Shown piece by piece: positions 26,403-35,562 of a DNA stretch of 64,000 nt (the first letter of the stretch is position 1; each line of letters begins with the position of its first letter). The DNA is from Picosynechococcus sp. PCC 7117. Its GTDB lineage: Bacteria > Cyanobacteriota > Cyanobacteriia > Cyanobacteriales > MRBY01. Made by a program: the position numbers and the translations under genes. The DNA lies in the NCBI RefSeq assembly GCF_001693275.1, contig NZ_CP016482.1, positions 186,001-250,000 on the forward strand. The letters run 5' to 3'. The notes beneath the pieces are model-generated. The model was not told the origin of the DNA. It made no database searches and saw only the letters and a list, made by a program, of their open reading frames with translations.

Positions 26403-26924
26403 TTAGCCCCCACAACCACTACCCATGATGAGCGGTTCAATTGCCCCCACCACGACAATGGAAACAATTGCGTAGACAATCGTTTTGATTTGTTCCGAGG
26501 AATCCTGCTGTTTCCGTTTTTCCTGCCATGCCTCAAAGGCAACGAACGCTAAACCAAGGACAACACTGCCCCGAATCGCCGTAAAAATTAACCCAGACAA
26601 TACCGCTAAACCTGCAATTTGACTGAAAATACAGGTTTCCATCGCGGTTTGAGTGGCTTGGAGTAAGAACGAATACTCGATCGCCATTACCGGAGGACTG
26701 ATGCATAAACCCAGCATCGCTAACCCAGTCAGGGCCGCAAGGAATTTAGACCGAGGTTTTAACCGTTGAAATGCCCGTAGCCCTTGGGAAGTGAATAGAA
26801 GGGCATAGATACAGAGGGGAATCATTGCCCAAGACGGCTGTCCCGATTTCAGCAATAACAAACTGAGGGGAACGCTGAGGGTTTCCACCAAACGAGTGGG
26901 TCTGAAATGAATTGAGTGCGACAT
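26403..26924 (-). CDS. VirB2-like prepilin with N-terminal extension
   Basis: 173 residues from ATG 26924 (TTG 26945 has no better context). The C-terminal 95 residues have the pilin pattern: cleavage-like site (SPPVMAIEY), hydrophobic segment (IAGLAVLSGLIFTAIRGSVV), a short basic loop (EKRKQQD) and a second segment (IVYAIVSIVVVGAIEP). The N-terminal 75 residues contain further hydrophobic stretches and are longer than a usual leader. It is the first gene of the operon, as expected for the major pilin. Confidence 0.72.
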   Translation of the reverse strand: MSHSIHFRPTRLVETLSVPLSLLLLKSGQPSWAMIPLCIYALLFTSQGLRAFQRLKPRSKFLAALTGLAMLGLCISPPVMAIEYSFLLQATQTAMETCIFSQIAGLAVLSGLIFTAIRGSVVLGLAFVAFEAWQEKRKQQDSSEQIKTIVYAIVSIVVVGAIEPLIMGSGCGG

Positions 26925-26970
26925 AAAAAACTTTGAACGCTTCAATCCCTAAGAGCAAAGGGCATTCCAG

Positions 26971-27004
26971 ATTCGGATAAAGTCGCAAAATTATTTTTTC
27001 GAGA
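26971..27004 (-). promoter_or_regulatory. Motif shared by the two type IV secretion operons (copy 2)
   Basis: ATTCGGATAAAGTCGCAAAA followed by TTTTTTCGAGA, matching copy 1 at 3740-3771 over about 30 bases. It lies 47 bases upstream of the VirB2-like start. Confidence 0.5.
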
Positions 27005-27077
27005 CCTGGGCAAAAGAGGAGAATCATCCAAGCTTGAGAGGCTCTAGGCTCCGAACATGAGTGAGTCATTAGCGCGA

Positions 27078-27099
27078 TTACCCATAACGTTATGGGTAA
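27078..27099. promoter_or_regulatory. Perfect 22-base palindrome
   Basis: The half-site TTACCCATAAC is followed immediately by its exact complement GTTATGGGTAA. It lies between the end of the Doc gene and the VirB2 promoter region. A homodimeric repressor site is the simplest reading; there is no T run, so a terminator is less likely. Confidence 0.55.
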
Positions 27100-27131
27100 C
27101 CAACCAGCGCAACCAATCTCCAGGCTTTGAA

Positions 27132-27524
27132 CTAGGTATGACGTTTTAACCAGCAAGATATTTTTTCGATTTCTGTAACCTGGGGAGCCTGGCCCATAGA
27201 TATTTCCCGAAATAGACTAGCAGCTTCTGCTGGTAGCGCATTTAATTCAACGTCATTAATCGCTAAAAACGTATAGACAACGATCAAAGCCACTCGCTCA
27301 TTTGCTTCGACAAAACAATGATTTTTGGTAAAGGCATAGGCATAGACTGCCGCTAAATCACAAAGATCTCGATTCTGGGAGTAGTAGAAAACATTTTTCG
27401 CTTTATGCAAACTTGCCATAATTGACCCAGCAGCTAAAATACCGGGCTGTCCACCTGATGCTGCAATCACTGCTTGATGGATGCCATAAATATCTGCGGC
27501 ATTTAACCAAATCGGTTCTTTCAT
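27132..27524 (-). CDS. doc: Doc-type Fic toxin
   Basis: 130 residues of the death-on-curing family, which phosphorylates elongation factor Tu. The Fic motif reads HCFVEANERVAL at about residues 76-87, with the catalytic His and the conserved Asn and Arg present. The usual DGNKR core is EANER: Gly is Ala, and the Lys is Glu, which may reduce activity. It overlaps the preceding antitoxin by four bases (ATGA). Confidence 0.85.
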   Translation of the reverse strand: MKEPIWLNAADIYGIHQAVIAASGGQPGILAAGSIMASLHKAKNVFYYSQNRDLCDLAAVYAYAFTKNHCFVEANERVALIVVYTFLAINDVELNALPAEAASLFREISMGQAPQVTEIEKISCWLKRHT

Positions 27525-27745
27525 CGGGCTAACTCAATTAAGGCTTGCTGATATTTTTCGATACCACATTGGGCAATTTTCATTTTTTGCGCCAAATCTA
27601 AATCTGCCGGAGACTGGCGTCGATGCTTATCCAAGATTTCCTCAAGAGCCATAACAGTCAAAGCTTCCAAGGAAAGGTCGAGGTGGAGCGCAAGAGCGAT
27701 GGATTGTTCTGCAAGATCATCGGGTAGTGCAATAGTAATCGCCAT
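27521..27745 (-). CDS. Antitoxin of the Doc pair
   Basis: 74 residues. The N terminus (MAITIALPDDLAEQSIALAL) is an AbrB/CopG-like dimerisation and DNA-binding part in outline, and the C-terminal helix (IAQCGIEKYQQALIELAR) resembles the neutralising tail of Phd-like antitoxins. It is coupled to doc by a four-base overlap and would repress the operon. Confidence 0.72.
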   Translation of the reverse strand: MAITIALPDDLAEQSIALALHLDLSLEALTVMALEEILDKHRRQSPADLDLAQKMKIAQCGIEKYQQALIELAR

Positions 27746-27837
27746 GGTTTTTTGTGGTGTGGTTGGTGTTTGGGATCTGAAAAGCAGATTTTAAAGATCA
27801 ATTGTGAATATCTACTTTACCGAGAGTATTAGCCAAG

Positions 27838-29082
27838 TTAGCGCTGCAGTCGTTTCTGCAAATACTCACAAGTCCAGCCCCGGTCCACTAGCACTTGCCA
27901 GGACACCAAATGAATACCATCCCGCACCAGATAATCCCCATCCACCTCTTCGTAGTAACCCAAACGCCCCAACTTCTTCATCGCCTCAAACCAGTAGAAG
28001 AAATTCGCCCTTTCACTCGTGTGATTATTTGCCACTGCATTCTTGACTGCATAGACAAAAAAGCCCGCTGGATTTTTCACATAGTGGTCACGCCGATACC
28101 GCTGATAGGCGGCGATCGCCCCCTCAATGATTTCTGCCGCCGTCGTCTTCACTAACCGCACCAGAGAAGGATTCAACACAATCCCTAGATCATCAAGCCG
28201 TTCCAAATGAGCCTTGGCTTGGGAATTTACCACCACATCCGCTTTATCCGCTTCTTCCGTCTGCAGTTGTTTTTCCTCAATGGCTTGAGTTGTAACGTTC
28301 CCAGCTTCCTGAACTGGAGTTCGCTTATCTTTCTCTTTCTCTTTTTGCCTCAATTCCCTTGATTCCGTTGAAAACTCAACCCTTTTCCCAGAATTAGAAG
28401 TTGATTGGCTCTCTCCTTGCTCCCTAGGCCCAATCATCGCCGATTTCTCAGTCACCAGCCCATTATCGTGATCACAAACATTTCTTGTTGATTCTACACT
28501 TTGGCCCGTCGCTTTTTCTTTTTCTTGGTCTAACTTGTGGGTTTCACCAGTAACTGCATTTCCAGCTTCATGGTTTTTAACATTTTCCCCTTGGCTAGAC
28601 TGAGTTTTCTGTTCCAGTACATCAGTAGCCTGAGGATCCAAAAAAGAAAATTTTAATTGAACAGCAGAACAATCCTGATCTGTTGAATCTTTAGTATCTA
28701 TATAAGAAGGTACGGCAGCATCAGGGTTTGAGGCGCGTTTTTGAGAAGTTTTATTCCCAAACTGGGAAGTTTTGTTCTCGATTTGGGAAGTTTTATTCCC
28801 GGGACGATAAGCGGCGAGTTTGTAGATTTTGCTGTTGTACTGGCGCTGAATATTGACGAGACCAATGTTTACGAGTTCGGTCACGGCCTGGCGGATCCAC
28901 TTGAAGCAATAGGGTTTCTTGCGGAATTTGCCAGTCCAGTGGCGGAAAGTATCGAGGTCTACTTCAAAGGTTGTACCGGCGGGACGTTTGCGTAGAAGCC
29001 AGTTGTAGAGGGTGGCGGCGCAGCGACTTACTTGGTTGAGGAGGCAGTCACTATCGGCGGTAATCATGGCAAAGGCGGTCAT
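27838..29082 (-). CDS. Winged-helix protein, possible plasmid replication initiator
   Basis: 414 residues from ATG 29082, which has a GGAG box nine bases upstream. The N-terminal 100 residues form a winged-helix-like domain (TFRHWTGKFRKKPYCFKWIR, AVTELVNIGLVNIQRQYNS). Three tandem NKTSQ units follow, then a long charged, disordered stretch (120-300) and a C-terminal domain ending NPAGFFVYAVKNAVANN, a pattern of plasmid and phage replication proteins. I infer a replication initiator; a transcription factor is the main alternative. Confidence 0.5.
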   Translation of the reverse strand: MTAFAMITADSDCLLNQVSRCAATLYNWLLRKRPAGTTFEVDLDTFRHWTGKFRKKPYCFKWIRQAVTELVNIGLVNIQRQYNSKIYKLAAYRPGNKTSQIENKTSQFGNKTSQKRASNPDAAVPSYIDTKDSTDQDCSAVQLKFSFLDPQATDVLEQKTQSSQGENVKNHEAGNAVTGETHKLDQEKEKATGQSVESTRNVCDHDNGLVTEKSAMIGPREQGESQSTSNSGKRVEFSTESRELRQKEKEKDKRTPVQEAGNVTTQAIEEKQLQTEEADKADVVVNSQAKAHLERLDDLGIVLNPSLVRLVKTTAAEIIEGAIAAYQRYRRDHYVKNPAGFFVYAVKNAVANNHTSERANFFYWFEAMKKLGRLGYYEEVDGDYLVRDGIHLVSWQVLVDRGWTCEYLQKRLQR

Positions 29083-29411
29083 TTTTTTATTCTCCAGATG
29101 GGGGGGTTGGAGAATCAGCAAAAAAGCTGCTAGAATGTACCCATCGAAAATCCCTGGAAAAAGTTTTTCGATGGGTCGGTGGAAGCAGAATTCCGCTGAC
29201 CCTCATCTTTTTTAAATTTCTCTAATTCTACAGGATCTTCTCCAGGAAAGGGAAAGCCCCCTAGGGGAGATCTATATCAGCTAATCTGGCGTTGCTACGT
29301 CACTGTGACGAAAAGTCGTAGGTTATGGCACCGTCTGTTTAAGGGCATTGAAGCAGTAATAATTTAATAAAACTTTACAAACTTCCCTGATAGAGCCAAA
29401 CCAATGATGGC
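29083..29411. other. Control region upstream of the replication-like gene
   Basis: 329 bases without a convincing ORF. It holds a 12-pair hairpin (29139-29176), a CCCCTAGGGG palindrome at about 29261-29270, and the 13-base palindrome CGTCACTGTGACG at 29298-29310. I see no iterons. Confidence 0.5.
29139..29176. repeat. 12-base inverted repeat (strong hairpin)
   Basis: ACCCATCGAAAA and TTTTCGATGGGT are exact complements around a 14-base loop. In the minus-strand message it lies about 57 bases before ATG 29082, so it could control translation or transcription of the replication-like gene. Confidence 0.65.
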
Positions 29412-32333
29412 TTAGCTGCCTTGGCAGATGAAACCGGCCCAATAAAAGGGATCGATATAGGGTTGTTGGTTGGGGTTCCCTATGTTGATCTGGTGGGCCA
29501 GCTCCGGAAAGTCACGACACAGGTCGGCAATAGTCACATTTCTAAGACGCTGTTGAGCTTGTTGTAGGGCGATCGCCGGTTTTTGGGTTTCTTTGAGGAC
29601 TTCATAGTAGTAGCTAGTGAAAATTGCTGTTGCGAGGTCATCTACCGCCCAGAGAGAGGAAATCACCGTTCTTGCACCCGCACAGAGAAAACCTGTCCCC
29701 AGGGTCAGTAGGTCATCGGTTAGCTCTGGTTTACCGAGGTTGGTTTCGCAACAGGAAAGGAACACATGGTTGAGATTTGGGTAGCGTTTTAGCATTAGAC
29801 TGCCCAGGCTAAAGTTGCCATCGCCTAATTTCAGGGCCGATTCTCGCGGATTACTGAGGTTTGATTCGGCGTGGTGGGCGGAATGGATATTCTCAACTCG
29901 TTCTAGCAAGGCCTGATAGTTTTTAACGGTAACTTCTGCTTTGCCCCTGAGGTAATTTTCAGGCAGGACGGTTTCTAACTCTCTGAGTCGTTGGGCTTCA
30001 ATGTGGGTAAATTTCAGGTCATCACTGGCATTTTCGACGATGCCATAGGTGATTTTCTGGGGTTGGGGGCGGTCATGGCAGTATTTGAGGATCTGGCAAC
30101 TGGGCAGCACCCGGATCTGGAACTGATCACCTAGGTAGGTTTTGTGGATGATGCTCTGGATTTTTGTGATCTTGGTTTTTTCCTTGAGCTTAATGCGGGA
30201 ATTATCCGGAGAGTTGCTAGTCACCGTTGCTTGGGCATCGCCGAGGGGCAGGGCAGCAAAGGGAATGTGGTGGAGGCCCAGGTGGGGAATGATGATTAGC
30301 TCCTTAATGCCTTGTAGGTGGTCTTGAACCAGTTGCTCTAGGTTTAGGGCTTGGGCAATGTTTTGTAGGTTGTGTCCCAGATTAGCCCGCCATTGGGGAT
30401 TATTTTCCTGGTAGGGGATTAACCACTGTTCGGTCAGGAGTTCCTCCAGCTTGCCGTAGGTCAGCTCTAGACAACTGTGGAGAGTTACTATCGGCTTGGC
30501 TTGCTTCGGTTGCTGGAACCGGGAAAATAGACCTGATTTTTTTGGGGTTGCTGCGGGATAGCGGATGACAAAAATATGGGTTTCGGCGCCGGTATTGCAG
30601 ATGCTGAGGATGGCACTCTCTGGGCCTGGCAACAAGGCAGCAATCTCCGCAAAGGAAATCGCCTCCACCTGGATTTGTTGGGCGATCACAGGGTCAGCGC
30701 GGCGAATTTCCCGCCAGAGGGTTTGTTTCTCTGCTGCTAGGGCTTGGATTTGTTCTAGTTTTTCTTCCCTTGCCTCTGAGCTGAGGTTAGTTTCCTGGAA
30801 GCGACTGAATCGTCTTTCCATGCTCCCCTGGGAATCATCTTCTTGACGCAGGTCATGGAGTTGTTTTTCTATGGCTTCGTAACGGGCGAGGTAGTCCTGA
30901 ATTTCTGGAGGGATTTCTGCATCGGCATAGAGATCATTACTGGCAATTAGATCCACCAGGCGACGACTACGGCCCCGCTCAGCGTAGGTAATTGCCTCAT
31001 CATATTTCCCCAGGGCAACGCAGGCTTGGATAATGTTGTCATAGACTTCAATATTTTCAGTAATAATTTGTTGTTTATAGTCATCATCGGTTGCCCAACT
31101 GGTCAACAATTCAATACATTCAATCGCCGTTTGATAGGCTTTAATTGCTTCTTGCCAGTTTGCTTGTTGGAAGTATAAATCGCCCAATCCAGAACTGGTG
31201 TTTAAGCACTCATGAGGATAGTCATTTTTTGTCCTCACGGTTAAGGCTTGTTGGTAATGAAAGATAGCGCGTTCAAGGTTCTCCCGTCTGTCCCCCTCTA
31301 TCCGGTCACTATAGGCACTAGCCAGGTTATTCTGGGTCGTTGCCCAATCTTCTGGATAGGCTTCTTCCGTACTGACGGTTAAGGCTTCTTGGTAGTGGAA
31401 GATAGCGAGTTCAAGGTTCTCCCGTCGCTCCCCCTCTATCCGGTCTAGGTAGGCAAGAGCCAGGTTATTTTGGGTTGTTGCCCAATATTCTGGATAGGTT
31501 TCTTTCGTATCAATGGTTAAGGCTTGTTGATAGTGGAAGATGGCAAGTTCAAGGTTCTCTCGTCGCTCCCCCTCTATCCGCTTACGGTAGGCAGAAGCCA
31601 GGTTATTTTGGGTTGCTGCCCAAGCCTCCGGATAGGCTTCTTTAGTCCTCACCGTTAAAGCTTGTTGACAGTGGAAGATAGCGAGTTCGATGTTCTCTCG
31701 TCGCTCCCCCTCTATCCGGTCTAGGTAGGCAAGAGCTAGGACATTTTGGGTTGTTGCCCAATCTTCTGGATAGGAATCTTTTGTCCAGACTGTTAACGCT
31801 TCCTGGTAATGGTGAATGACCCTTTCTGTAATTTCGCGTCTATTTTGCTCGAGATTGTCAAAATAGTCATAGGCGATATCCCACTGGATTTCAGCCCAGT
31901 CTTCCGGTGATTTAATTTTGCCCGCTTCAAATTCCTGCAGAATCAACGGCATCCGCAACATCTCAAAGACCACCGCAATCTTGAACATTAGCCATTGCTG
32001 TACTGACTCAACATCCACATCCGGCAACTCCATCGCCACCGCCGCCTCAATCTCCTCAAGGGTTTCTGTAGGTGGCTCCAGGTCATTAAAAATGAACTGG
32101 AAAAGATCATGAATATTCTTTTGACTCAGCCTTAAGAGCGCTTGGTTGAGGTGAATTTCTGACTCGAACTCAAAGGAATTTTGTAAAACATCCTGGAGCA
32201 GTTCAATCGCCCTAAAGATCAGCTCTAACTCCGCTTCCTCACAATTTTCCTCCAGGTACTCAGACAGCTCATCAATCGTCCACTCGTTCAGATTCGCATC
32301 GAGGTTTTGTTCGTACTCTGTTTTGGACATCAT
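29412..32333 (-). CDS. TPR-CHAT protease-like protein, copy 1
   Basis: 973 residues from ATG 32333 (ATG 32330 is adjacent; the longer TTG start is less likely). An acidic helical N-terminal domain leads to about five TPR-like units of 46 residues (EGERRENLELAIFHYQQALT, then WATTQNNLALAY), more TPRs, a coiled-coil linker and a C-terminal CHAT caspase-like domain. The catalytic His lies in IHSAHHAESN and the Cys in FLSCCETNLG. CHAT proteases often act when a partner senses a signal, for example in type III-E CRISPR and gasdermin defence. It ends an operon with a sigma-like factor and a DUF1822 protein. A close paralog lies at 37764. Confidence 0.9.
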   Translation of the reverse strand: MMSKTEYEQNLDANLNEWTIDELSEYLEENCEEAELELIFRAIELLQDVLQNSFEFESEIHLNQALLRLSQKNIHDLFQFIFNDLEPPTETLEEIEAAVAMELPDVDVESVQQWLMFKIAVVFEMLRMPLILQEFEAGKIKSPEDWAEIQWDIAYDYFDNLEQNRREITERVIHHYQEALTVWTKDSYPEDWATTQNVLALAYLDRIEGERRENIELAIFHCQQALTVRTKEAYPEAWAATQNNLASAYRKRIEGERRENLELAIFHYQQALTIDTKETYPEYWATTQNNLALAYLDRIEGERRENLELAIFHYQEALTVSTEEAYPEDWATTQNNLASAYSDRIEGDRRENLERAIFHYQQALTVRTKNDYPHECLNTSSGLGDLYFQQANWQEAIKAYQTAIECIELLTSWATDDDYKQQIITENIEVYDNIIQACVALGKYDEAITYAERGRSRRLVDLIASNDLYADAEIPPEIQDYLARYEAIEKQLHDLRQEDDSQGSMERRFSRFQETNLSSEAREEKLEQIQALAAEKQTLWREIRRADPVIAQQIQVEAISFAEIAALLPGPESAILSICNTGAETHIFVIRYPAATPKKSGLFSRFQQPKQAKPIVTLHSCLELTYGKLEELLTEQWLIPYQENNPQWRANLGHNLQNIAQALNLEQLVQDHLQGIKELIIIPHLGLHHIPFAALPLGDAQATVTSNSPDNSRIKLKEKTKITKIQSIIHKTYLGDQFQIRVLPSCQILKYCHDRPQPQKITYGIVENASDDLKFTHIEAQRLRELETVLPENYLRGKAEVTVKNYQALLERVENIHSAHHAESNLSNPRESALKLGDGNFSLGSLMLKRYPNLNHVFLSCCETNLGKPELTDDLLTLGTGFLCAGARTVISSLWAVDDLATAIFTSYYYEVLKETQKPAIALQQAQQRLRNVTIADLCRDFPELAHQINIGNPNQQPYIDPFYWAGFICQGS
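31284..31830 (-). repeat. 138-bp tandem repeats encoding TPR units (copy 1)
   Basis: The TCCCCCTCTATCCGG core recurs with a 138-base period (about 31292, 31430, 31568, 31706). Units are diverged more than in the paralogous gene. Confidence 0.75.
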
Positions 32334-32431
32334 GGCGCTGATTTCTGTAACAAGGTTAATGAATGCAAGGTAATCACCCAGGGGACAATTGGGGAGGTAG
32401 GGAGGCAACAGGCTGTCACCTCCCCAGTAGG

Positions 32432-33577
32432 CTAAATCTGAAAGTATTTTTGGACTAAGGTATCGCTGAAGGAAAACTCCAGAAGAAAACCTTCTCCGGT
32501 TTCTCCTTCTAACTCAAGGCTCAGTTGGCGATCGCCTTCATCCACTCGTTCCTCATATAAGACCGCATCAGTATCATCGAGCAAGCGGAGGCTAAGACCC
32601 ACAGGGAGCGCTTCTGCTCCTTCTTGGGGATAGACTTCAATGGCAATATCCACGGAGTTTTCGTCCTTAGGGAGACAACGGATCACCACCCGCAAATCTT
32701 GACCCCCTAAGGACAGCATGCTGATGCCATGACAGAGGGATTGATGCACAGGGGCGCTGGTAGAGCGCGTTTGGCCCGCAAGACTGAGGTTAAGATCTGG
32801 GTACATCAGGGTAGCGAACTCGTCCTGGAGATTGGCCCAAGCCCCCTGCCATTGATCCTTTAACCAATCCCCCAGAGCGACAAAATCCCCCCAGAGAGTA
32901 TTCAGTTGCGCGAGGAAGTGATTTGCCGTTTCGTCCAGTTGGGGATAGGCCTGAAGCAATGCCACTTTTCGTTGGCGCAGGGGTAAATCCTTAAGGCGTT
33001 CCAGCATCACAATGGCATCGGCGGTAGAGACAAAGACTTCCGTGGCCATCAGTTCAGGCAAAATTTCCAGATATTCTTCTAAGCCGTAGAGATAGTCCTG
33101 GAGTTGCTTAATGTCCTGGAGTTGGCTGAGAGAAAAATCAGTGGCATCTTCAGCGAGGTCTGCTGTCGGGAGGTAACCATAGAGCCGACAGGAAGTCGTT
33201 TCGCCAGAAAACAGAACCACCACATAACCAAGGGCAGGTGCTGCCTGGAAAGGTAACGGAAGGCGATCGCCCTCCGCTAGATCCTTACCTTGTACAGGAA
33301 TACAAATAAGGGGGCCAAAATCAGGTAACTCTAAATCAAACGTGGGGTTGAGTTGGCGTAGAAGAGGATGATCACTGTTGCTGGTACTCAGCTCCGTGGT
33401 GATATGTAGCTCGGAGAGAAAATCCTGAACTGCAGTACGGGCCAGGGTTCCCAGATAAACAGACTCTGCTTGAGCTTCACTCAGCTGTTGGGCCGCATAA
33501 CGGCGTGCTAGATATTGTTGTTCCGGTTTAAAAGTTACAGTAAGGCCAGTTGTGGCATCTAAAAGAGGTGTATTCAT
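32432..33577 (-). CDS. DUF1822 family protein
   Basis: 381 residues from ATG 33577, 13 bases after the stop of the sigma-like gene. The sequence (VTFKPEQQYLARRYAAQQLS, LGTLARTAVQDFLSELHI, LICIPVQGKDLAEGDRLPLP) matches the DUF1822 pattern, a cyanobacterial family of unknown function. The C-terminal 120 residues are beta-rich (LRVVIRCLPKDENSVDIAIE). In cyanobacteria these genes commonly sit between a sigma-like factor and a CHAT protein, as here, suggesting a shared stress or signal module. Confidence 0.75.
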   Translation of the reverse strand: MNTPLLDATTGLTVTFKPEQQYLARRYAAQQLSEAQAESVYLGTLARTAVQDFLSELHITTELSTSNSDHPLLRQLNPTFDLELPDFGPLICIPVQGKDLAEGDRLPLPFQAAPALGYVVVLFSGETTSCRLYGYLPTADLAEDATDFSLSQLQDIKQLQDYLYGLEEYLEILPELMATEVFVSTADAIVMLERLKDLPLRQRKVALLQAYPQLDETANHFLAQLNTLWGDFVALGDWLKDQWQGAWANLQDEFATLMYPDLNLSLAGQTRSTSAPVHQSLCHGISMLSLGGQDLRVVIRCLPKDENSVDIAIEVYPQEGAEALPVGLSLRLLDDTDAVLYEERVDEGDRQLSLELEGETGEGFLLEFSFSDTLVQKYFQI

Positions 33578-33590
33578 AAAAATAAGGGGG

Positions 33591-34319
33591 TTAACAATAA
33601 TGTTGACGAAGCTCGTCAAGGAGAGGTTTGCATTTACGGTGCCAGTGACCAGTGATTGTTCCCTGGGAAATGCCAAGCTCTAGGGCAATTTCTTTAAAGG
33701 TTTGTTTGGGCTCCCGAAGATTTTGACGATAAAAAATGTCATAGCAATTGCACTGAGAATATTTTTTGGAGGCACAGGCTAGTTTTTTCGGTAATAACAC
33801 GAGAATTTCTTGGTATTTCCGTTGATTTTCGCGGATAGTTTCAGCGTCGATGAGAGTATGCATAGGATTTGTATCAGCAGGAATACAATCTTCGAGGGTT
33901 TGCCCTTCACCGATAGGCGTGCCAAGACTAATAGAGCCTTGAAATCCTTTGCCGGACTCACGACGACGATCTAGTTTACGCTTTTCATCCTGGCAATCCC
34001 GCTTGAGGATCATTGAAACCCAGTTGATAAAAGCTTTAGAAACGATTTCTATATCAGTTGGCTGATCAAGCTGCCGTTGGCTGAACTTGACCTGGGCCTT
34101 GTCTGTAAAAAATTTGGTGATATTTTTTTGGACATCCTTCATGGTCATCGACAATGCTTGCTCGTAGTAGCGCGAGTAACCAGGGCCCAAAAAGGCTTTT
34201 AGTCGGGGGATTTGGTCAAGCCCATAAGCAAGTGTTTCTACAGCATTGTCATAGGGTTGGTTGGTGGCATGGCAGTGGTAAATGTTGAGAATGAGGGTGC
34301 AGAGGGTGTGGTCGTCCAT
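33591..34319 (-). CDS. Sigma-70-like factor
   Basis: 242 residues. The N-terminal half is helical (NYAV-type region-2 features such as YYEQALSMTMKDVQKNITKF). A central segment (LDRRRESGKGFQGSISLGTP) is like the region 2-4 linker, and the C terminus (KEIALELGISQGTITGHWHR) is a clear region-4 helix-turn-helix. It starts a leftward three-gene operon and would direct its transcription, or that of the whole cluster. Core sigma motifs are weak, so ECF-like activity is inferred. Confidence 0.65.
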   Translation of the reverse strand: MDDHTLCTLILNIYHCHATNQPYDNAVETLAYGLDQIPRLKAFLGPGYSRYYEQALSMTMKDVQKNITKFFTDKAQVKFSQRQLDQPTDIEIVSKAFINWVSMILKRDCQDEKRKLDRRRESGKGFQGSISLGTPIGEGQTLEDCIPADTNPMHTLIDAETIRENQRKYQEILVLLPKKLACASKKYSQCNCYDIFYRQNLREPKQTFKEIALELGISQGTITGHWHRKCKPLLDELRQHYC

Positions 34320-34526
34320 CGCGTCGGGTATTAGTAAGTGTTGGCAGTGGAGGAGAACATAGTTTTTAGGATAACTAAGGAATTAATGGGGAGTAAGAGA
34401 ATATAAGCCGGTAAAAGACCTCCAAAACGCTTGCTGTACTGTAATATCGTCAGTCCAAAATAATTTATGCAAAAAGAGGAAAATTTCTTTGACTCAATTC
34501 GGCGATCGCCCCTCTGTCATACCGCT

Positions 34527-35342
34527 TCAGTCCCTATGACGGTCGTTTGACTTTCTTTGTAAGGCATTGTTTTGCTGTCGGAGTAATTGCGGTGAAACAT
34601 AGATCTCAAAAGGAATCGGGCCAATTCCCCTGGCGGTTGTTGCAGTCTGTGAAATCACTCTGGGAGTCTCTAGTGAGTGATGCGGATCTAATTGTTCAAT
34701 GTCCGCCAATCTTTTCTGGATGTTGGCGGCTTCAGGCTCATAGGCCAATACTTGATGATAATCGCGGCGGGCCGTTGCATAATCTCCCCGTTGAGCATAG
34801 AGTGCCACCCGCTTCGTCAGAGCAACCACAAAATCAGGTCGGAGGGCGATCGCCTTGGTGAGATCCCGAATAGCATCAGCATTACGTTCTTGGGCATGGT
34901 AGACAATCGCCCGTTCATAAAGCCACTGTGCATTGGTGGGTTCTCCACGGATCGCTGCCGAAAGATCCTGTAAAGCAGCCTGCCAATGGTAGGTGGCTCG
35001 CTGCTGGTAAAAAGCTGGATAATCGCCTAGAGGCTTTAAACACGAAGCCCGGTAGAGCAGGAGTTGATCCCAGGAAAACTCAAGATTGAGTTGATCACCA
35101 CCCCGAGTCATCCGTTGCCGATGAAAGCCTGATGCTTGAAAGTATGGGGCAGCATTGTCAAAGTCCCGGAGGGCAGACTGATAACGCCGCGTCAAAAATA
35201 GGCCAATGCCCCGGTAGAAAAAAGCCAGACCCTGCTGATGACCTTGTAGTAAGAGGTCATTAAAAAAATTGAGTGCCTCTTCCGGTGCTTCATTCAGTAA
35301 GGCGATCGCCTGAGCAACGTCTCGATCTAATTCAGTGGCCAT
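34527..35342 (-). CDS. Tetratricopeptide repeat protein
   Basis: 271 residues, almost entirely TPR: FYRGIGLFLTRRYQSALRDF, LYERAIVYHAQERNADAIRD, LTKRVALYAQRGDYATARRD. No signal peptide. A Gln/Asn-rich tail follows (QLLRQQNNALQRKSNDRHRD). It is a likely protein-interaction scaffold. It heads the leftward wing and is transcribed away from the DAC gene, sharing the control region 35343-35562. Confidence 0.8.
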   Translation of the reverse strand: MATELDRDVAQAIALLNEAPEEALNFFNDLLLQGHQQGLAFFYRGIGLFLTRRYQSALRDFDNAAPYFQASGFHRQRMTRGGDQLNLEFSWDQLLLYRASCLKPLGDYPAFYQQRATYHWQAALQDLSAAIRGEPTNAQWLYERAIVYHAQERNADAIRDLTKAIALRPDFVVALTKRVALYAQRGDYATARRDYHQVLAYEPEAANIQKRLADIEQLDPHHSLETPRVISQTATTARGIGPIPFEIYVSPQLLRQQNNALQRKSNDRHRD

Positions 35343-35562
35343 AATTATGCTCCTGACAAGCTCAAATTAGCAAAGTAAACATGGGTCGCCATTGATAGAC
35401 ATTCCCGTGTCACTAAATCGCCGCTTCCCCCAGATTTATGCAATGCGTTCGTTTTTTGTGAAAATCCATCACCTAAATTCCGCCTGAACCGCCAAAAATT
35501 GCATAAAAGCAGAATAAGCGCCGATATAACCTTAGCAGCTTGAAAAATAATCCATTTTTCCG
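35343..35562. promoter_or_regulatory. Divergent control region of the TPR/DAC wings
   Basis: 220 bases between the leftward TPR gene and the rightward DAC gene. I see no strong palindrome or terminator. A minus-strand ORF across it has no coding character. Confidence 0.4.
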
